A DNA stretch of 64,000 bases from JBCBWG01 sp038523925. GTDB taxonomy: Bacteria > Pseudomonadota > Alphaproteobacteria > Rhizobiales > Hyphomicrobiaceae. The notes under the pieces are model-generated. The model worked only from the letters and a program-made list of their open reading frames with translations, was not told the origin of the DNA and ran no database searches. Positions 60,798 to 64,000 of this stretch are shown piece by piece. Position 1 is the first letter of the stretch; each line of letters starts with the position of its first letter. Location: the NCBI GenBank assembly GCA_038523925.1, contig JBCBIY010000011.1:1-64000 (forward strand). The letters are read 5' to 3'. The translations under genes and the position numbers were made by a program.

Positions 60798-61844
60798 ATG
60801 CCGTCAGATGCCGACGTGAGAGATGCCGCGCGCGCGATGGATCAACCGATGCGCGGCCTCAGCGCGTGGGTCATAACCGACGGCAAAGCGGGGTCGGAAA
60901 GTCAGGCGCTCGGCGTCGCTGGCGCGCTTGGCCTTGACGCTGCGTTAAAGCGCGCAGCCCCCACTGGCCTCTACAGACTGATTGCACCGTACGGGCCGCC
61001 CGATCCGCGCGTTCGCTTTGGCGAGACCGGCTCGGACTTTGCGCCGCCCTGGCCCGATGTTGCGATTTCAATTGGCCGGCGGAGCCTGCCTGTGCTTCGC
61101 GCGTTGCAGCGCGCCGCCGGCGGGGCCTGTTTCACGATCGTGCTGCAGGATCCGCGCGCGGGCGCCAACATTGCCGACGTCGTCTGGGTCCCTGAACACG
61201 ACCGGTTGCGCGGCCCCAACGTCATCACGACGCCGACGAGCCCGCATGGGTTTCCGCCGGAGCGGCTGGCGGTCCTCCGCGAGCACATGCCGCCGGCCAT
61301 TGCCGCGCTGCCAAAGCCAAAGGTCGCTGTGCTGCTCGGCGGCAAAAACCGCGTCTTTCGGTTCACGGACGCCGACCACGATCGGTTTGCCGGAGCGCTG
61401 GCGTCGATGGCCCGCCTCGGCGCGTCATTCCTGATCACCCCCTCACGGCGCACGCACGATGGGCTGCTCCGCGCAGCAATTGCCGGCATCGGGGACGCCC
61501 CGGCGCTGGTCTATGACGGGACTGGCCCAAACCCCTACGCGGACTTCCTGGCGCACGCGGACATGATCGTCGTGTCGGCGGATTCGATCAGTATGACGGG
61601 CGAAGCCACTGCAACCGGAGCCCCGGTCTACGTGTTTCATCCAAGCCGCGGCAGCGCCAAGTTCGCGCGTTTTCATGAGGCGCTTGAGCGGCAAGGCGCG
61701 TGCCGGGAGCTACCGGCGGTGGTCGATCGGCTTGACGGCTGGCGTTACACGGCCAGTGATGCGACGTCTGATATTCGGGACGCGATTGTGGCGCGTTATC
61801 TCGCATGGCGCGGTCGCCGCGGCGGAGAAGGGGAGGGGGGCTGA
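60798..61844 (+). CDS. ELM1/GtrOC1 family putative nucleotide-sugar epimerase-like protein
   Basis: 348 residues of the mitochondrial-fission-ELM1 family (formerly DUF1022), found in alphaproteobacteria and plants. Patterns: AWVITDGKAGSESQALGVAG, SIGRRSLPVLRAL, IVLQDPRAGANIADVVWVPE, VAVLLGGKNRVFRFTDAD, LITPSRRTHDGLLR, and VVSADSISMTGEATATGAPV, which resembles the GT-B donor site of glycosyltransferases. The bacterial role is not settled; an envelope sugar function is suspected. Its TGA overlaps the start of the CPBP gene by one base. A shorter start at 60837 is possible. Confidence 0.88.
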   Translation: MPSDADVRDAARAMDQPMRGLSAWVITDGKAGSESQALGVAGALGLDAALKRAAPTGLYRLIAPYGPPDPRVRFGETGSDFAPPWPDVAISIGRRSLPVLRALQRAAGGACFTIVLQDPRAGANIADVVWVPEHDRLRGPNVITTPTSPHGFPPERLAVLREHMPPAIAALPKPKVAVLLGGKNRVFRFTDADHDRFAGALASMARLGASFLITPSRRTHDGLLRAAIAGIGDAPALVYDGTGPNPYADFLAHADMIVVSADSISMTGEATATGAPVYVFHPSRGSAKFARFHEALERQGACRELPAVVDRLDGWRYTASDATSDIRDAIVARYLAWRGRRGGEGEGG

Positions 61845-62587
61845 TGTCGACAGCCGCAATCCAATCGCAGGATCCGGAGCCGAACCTCGCAGCCGGCGGT
61901 TCGCTCTACCGCATCGACCGCGAGCGCAATCCCCGGCTCGCGCGCCGCGTCTGGCTGCTCGCAGAGATGGCGCTGTTCTACATCGGCGCGCCGATCGCGA
62001 TCATTTGGGCGATCCACGCGTGGGGCGTGCCGCTGTTTGTGGCGCTGCAACCGATCCTGCTTGGCTTCATCGCCTACCTGCTCTGGGACGACAGCTTCAA
62101 GCTGCGCAACGAGCTTGCCGTCGGCATCAGCGCACGGGCGATCCTCTTCATCGCCGCCGTCTTTCTGGCGCTCGGCAGTGCGGTGAGTATTGCGACCTAC
62201 TACCTGTTTCCAGGTCTCTGGCTGTCATTCCCGCGCTGGAACCCAAATCTCTGGCTGTTCGTGATGGCAGCCTATCCGCTGCTCTCGGTGATCCCGCAGG
62301 AACTCGTCTACCGGACGTTCTTCTTTCACCGCTATGGGCCGCTGTTCGGCGATCTCGGGTGGCTTGCAATCCTCACCAACGGCGCGCTGTTCGGGTTCGC
62401 GCATATCATCTTCGGCAATTGGATCGCAGTCGCAGGCACCGTCGTGCTCGGTTTCATTCTCGCGTTCCGATACGAGGCCACGCGATCGCTCTGGGCCGTC
62501 TGGCTCGAGCACAGCCTGTGGGGTTGCCTGATCTTTACGATCGGCCTCGGCCGCTTCTTCTTCACCGGCGTCTCAAACCTCAATTGA
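61844..62587 (+). CDS. CPBP family intramembrane protease homologue
   Basis: 247 residues with about eight membrane segments, starting at the TGATG overlap with GGGAGGGG upstream. The CPBP (CAAX protease/Abi) motifs are IPQELVYRTFFFHR, then FGFAHIIFGNW with His187, and LEHSLWG with His223. The family's EExxxR motif is here Q152-E153-x3-R157, so the first Glu is replaced by Gln. Activity may be lowered or the protein may have another role. It is coupled to the ELM1-like gene. The 3' end overlaps the convergent sigma factor gene by 8 bp. Confidence 0.85.
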   Translation: MSTAAIQSQDPEPNLAAGGSLYRIDRERNPRLARRVWLLAEMALFYIGAPIAIIWAIHAWGVPLFVALQPILLGFIAYLLWDDSFKLRNELAVGISARAILFIAAVFLALGSAVSIATYYLFPGLWLSFPRWNPNLWLFVMAAYPLLSVIPQELVYRTFFFHRYGPLFGDLGWLAILTNGALFGFAHIIFGNWIAVAGTVVLGFILAFRYEATRSLWAVWLEHSLWGCLIFTIGLGRFFFTGVSNLN

Positions 62588-63824
62588 GGTCTCGGTCGGC
62601 GAGACCTTCGAGATACGTCCGGTGGTCATGTCGACGGGTGAGGGCGATTGCGCGGGCGAGCGCTTCCGATGCGTCCCGGCCGGTGGCAAGTTCCAGATGC
62701 GCCCTGACGGCCCAGTAGGGCTGGTAGTCGGCGACCGCGTCGGCTGGCAGCGATGCGAGCAACGCAGCCGCTCGCGTGACGTCGTGGGCTTCGTAGAGAG
62801 CTGCCGCGTGGGCAACGGTTGCGCCGAGGCTTGGCGCGACCGCGCTCAGCGCTTCATAGAGGCGGTCGATCGCGTCCCAATCGGTCCGTCCGGTCCGGCG
62901 GCGGTCCATGTGCACCGATTGGATGGCAGCCTCAATCTGATAGCGGCCCGGCGTGGCGAGGCGCGCGGCCGTCCGCAACGCAGCTTCCGCGTCAGTGATG
63001 CGATCGGCATCCCAGTTGCCAGGGTCTTGGCGGCTGAGGGGCACGAACAGGTCGCCCCCGGCCGGCTCCCGCGCCGCAGAAAACAGCATTAGCGACAACA
63101 GCCCATGCGTCTCCCCCGCTTCCGGCAATAGCGCCGCTGCGAGGCTCGCGAGCCAGATCGCTTCCTGCGAAAGAGTGGCCCGGGCCGCATCTTCGCAGCC
63201 GGCCGCGTCTGCGCCATCTGCGACGGTAAACGCGGCGTAGATGGCATCGAGCACGCTCGGTAATCGCTCTGTGAGCGTGCGCGCCTCCGCCAGCTCAAAC
63301 GGGATCCGGGCCTGCTTCACTTTTGCCTTCGCTCGCACGAGGCGCTGGCTCATCGTAGCGGGCGGGACAAGGAAGGCCGCCGCGATCTCGGCGGCTGTCA
63401 AACCGAGCAGCGTCTGCAACATCAGAGGTGCGCGAACGCTTTCGTCAATGGCTGGGTGCGCGCACACAAACATGAGCCTGAGGCGGTCATCGCTAAGCGG
63501 TGTCGCCGGCGCATCTGTGAGCATGGTCTCCTCGCTCAGAAGCTTGAGCGCCGGCTCGGCGGCGCTAGCTGTCTGCGTGCGACGATAGCGATCCATCAGC
63601 TGCCGGCGCGCGACCGTCGTAAGCCAGGCAACCGGCGCATCGGGGACGCCGGTTTCCGGCCAGACTTCCAGCGCTTTGACCAGCGCCTCGCCAAGAGCGT
63701 CTTCTGCGGCTGCAACGTCGCCGGAGCGGGCCGCGAGCCGGGCTGTCAGGTGGCCGTAGGCCTCGCGGGCGGCAAGGGCTGCCGCCGCGCGTGCCGCGTC
63801 TGTCGTTGGGGCAGAGCCCGTCAT
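62580..63824 (-). CDS. ECF42-type RNA polymerase sigma factor with C-terminal extension
   Basis: 414 residues, twice the usual ECF length. The sigma region 2 part is about 20-90 (AAEDALGEALVKALEVW, PVAWLTTVARRQLMDRYRR), region 4 about 125-175 (LMLQTLLGLTAAEIAAAFLV then PPATMSQRLVRAKAKVKQAR), and a 220-residue TPR-like extension follows (for example LFSAAREPAGGDLFVPLSRQ and YEAHDVTRAAALLASLPADA). This is the ECF42 (SigJ/YlaC-unrelated, DUF6596) class. Such factors have no anti-sigma partner and lie beside YCII/DGPF-domain genes, as here, 15 bases downstream of one. Confidence 0.93.
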   Translation of the reverse strand: MTGSAPTTDAARAAAALAAREAYGHLTARLAARSGDVAAAEDALGEALVKALEVWPETGVPDAPVAWLTTVARRQLMDRYRRTQTASAAEPALKLLSEETMLTDAPATPLSDDRLRLMFVCAHPAIDESVRAPLMLQTLLGLTAAEIAAAFLVPPATMSQRLVRAKAKVKQARIPFELAEARTLTERLPSVLDAIYAAFTVADGADAAGCEDAARATLSQEAIWLASLAAALLPEAGETHGLLSLMLFSAAREPAGGDLFVPLSRQDPGNWDADRITDAEAALRTAARLATPGRYQIEAAIQSVHMDRRRTGRTDWDAIDRLYEALSAVAPSLGATVAHAAALYEAHDVTRAAALLASLPADAVADYQPYWAVRAHLELATGRDASEALARAIALTRRHDHRTYLEGLADRDLN

Positions 63825-63839
63825 GATCGGCGAGCCAAG

Positions 63840-64000
63840 CTACTCGGCGTAGACAGGCCGGATCTCGACTGAACCGTTCTTCACCGCCGGGCTTTGTTCG
63901 GCCAGCGCGATGGCTGCGTCGAGATCAGCAACTTCGATGATGTAGTATCCACCGAGCTGCGCCTTGGAGTCGGCGAATGGCCCATCCTGCACCACGCGCT
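63840..64000 (-). CDS. YCII (DGPF-domain) family protein, 5' end beyond the window
   Basis: Only the last 52 or so codons are inside the window. The translation contains VVQDGPFADSKAQLGGYYII and ends SVEIRPVYAE, the DGPFAE/K-E-x-L-GG-[YF]-x-[IV] signature of YCII-related proteins. These small ferredoxin-fold-like proteins are the regular partners of ECF42 sigma factors and are probably in their regulon. The gene precedes the sigma factor gene on the same strand with a 15-base gap, so the two are one operon. Confidence 0.9.
   Translation of the reverse strand, partial: RVVQDGPFADSKAQLGGYYIIEVADLDAAIALAEQSPAVKNGSVEIRPVYAE

Overview
This is a 64 kb stretch of GC-rich chromosome that reads as core genome of an alphaproteobacterium, most likely of the Hyphomicrobiales (Rhizobiales). 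The pointers are the glnB-glnA pair with a sigma-54-like promoter, the rplM-rpsI pair with argC and a PaaI-type thioesterase nearby, the run aminotransferase - homoserine dehydrogenase - glpX - recJ, carB followed by greA, a class I PHB synthase, an ELM1-family protein, an ECF42-type sigma factor and heavy use of GTG/TTG starts. I see no phage, transposase, CRISPR array, plasmid gene or rRNA. One tRNA (Glu, UUC) is present. No species can be named from the sequence alone.

Layout. 1-4.1 kb: an M3 metallopeptidase and two poorly characterised genes with overlapping 3' ends. 4.3-8.9 kb: the nitrogen module glnA-glnB (minus strand), then a VOC protein, the bifunctional NAD(P)H-hydrate repair enzyme and a hotdog thioesterase. 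9.0-13.5 kb: a tartrate/D-malate-type dehydrogenase, an exported TPR protein and a DNA photolyase. 13.6-17.5 kb: three L,D-transpeptidases within 4 kb, with an enoyl-CoA hydratase among them. 17.5-19.8 kb: a homologue of the large subunit of N,N-dimethylformamidase without its small subunit. 19.8-27.3 kb: an exopolysaccharide block (O-antigen ligase/polymerase, phosphoglycosyl transferase, GT4 glycosyltransferase, Wza-like lipoprotein, Wzz/BY-kinase-like co-polymerase). 27.3-33.1 kb: heme A synthase, argC, a TerC-type membrane protein and the ribosomal operon rplM-rpsI. 33.2-38.7 kb: a tightly packed run (enoyl-CoA hydratase, VOC protein, CoA-binding protein, di-haem peroxidase-like protein), then metY. 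38.7-43.7 kb: a GT-C membrane glycosyltransferase, an unknown coiled-coil membrane protein, a small Arg/His/Cys-rich exported protein with a UUCG-loop terminator, and phaC. 43.9-49.7 kb: aminotransferase, hom, glpX, recJ and tRNA-Glu. 49.9-56.0 kb: a stand-alone receiver protein, an exported metallo-beta-lactamase-fold protein, and the molybdenum/iron-sulfur complex soeABC. 56.3-64 kb: carB, greA, an Lrp regulator, an ELM1-family protein, a CPBP membrane protease homologue, and an ECF42-type sigma factor with its YCII-domain partner cut by the window edge.

How the genes fit together. The content is mainly housekeeping: nitrogen assimilation, methionine/threonine and arginine synthesis, carbamoyl phosphate supply, translation, gluconeogenesis and DNA repair. 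The accessory themes are cell-envelope remodelling (L,D-transpeptidases, exopolysaccharide), carbon storage (PHB) and respiratory sulfur oxidation (SoeABC). I found no clearly new multi-gene system. The better leads are a co-polymerase whose kinase domain has lost its P-loop, a lone dimethylformamidase-like protein, the L,D-transpeptidase cluster, a metallo-beta-lactamase-fold protein with an altered metal motif, and several unexplained inverted repeats upstream of genes.
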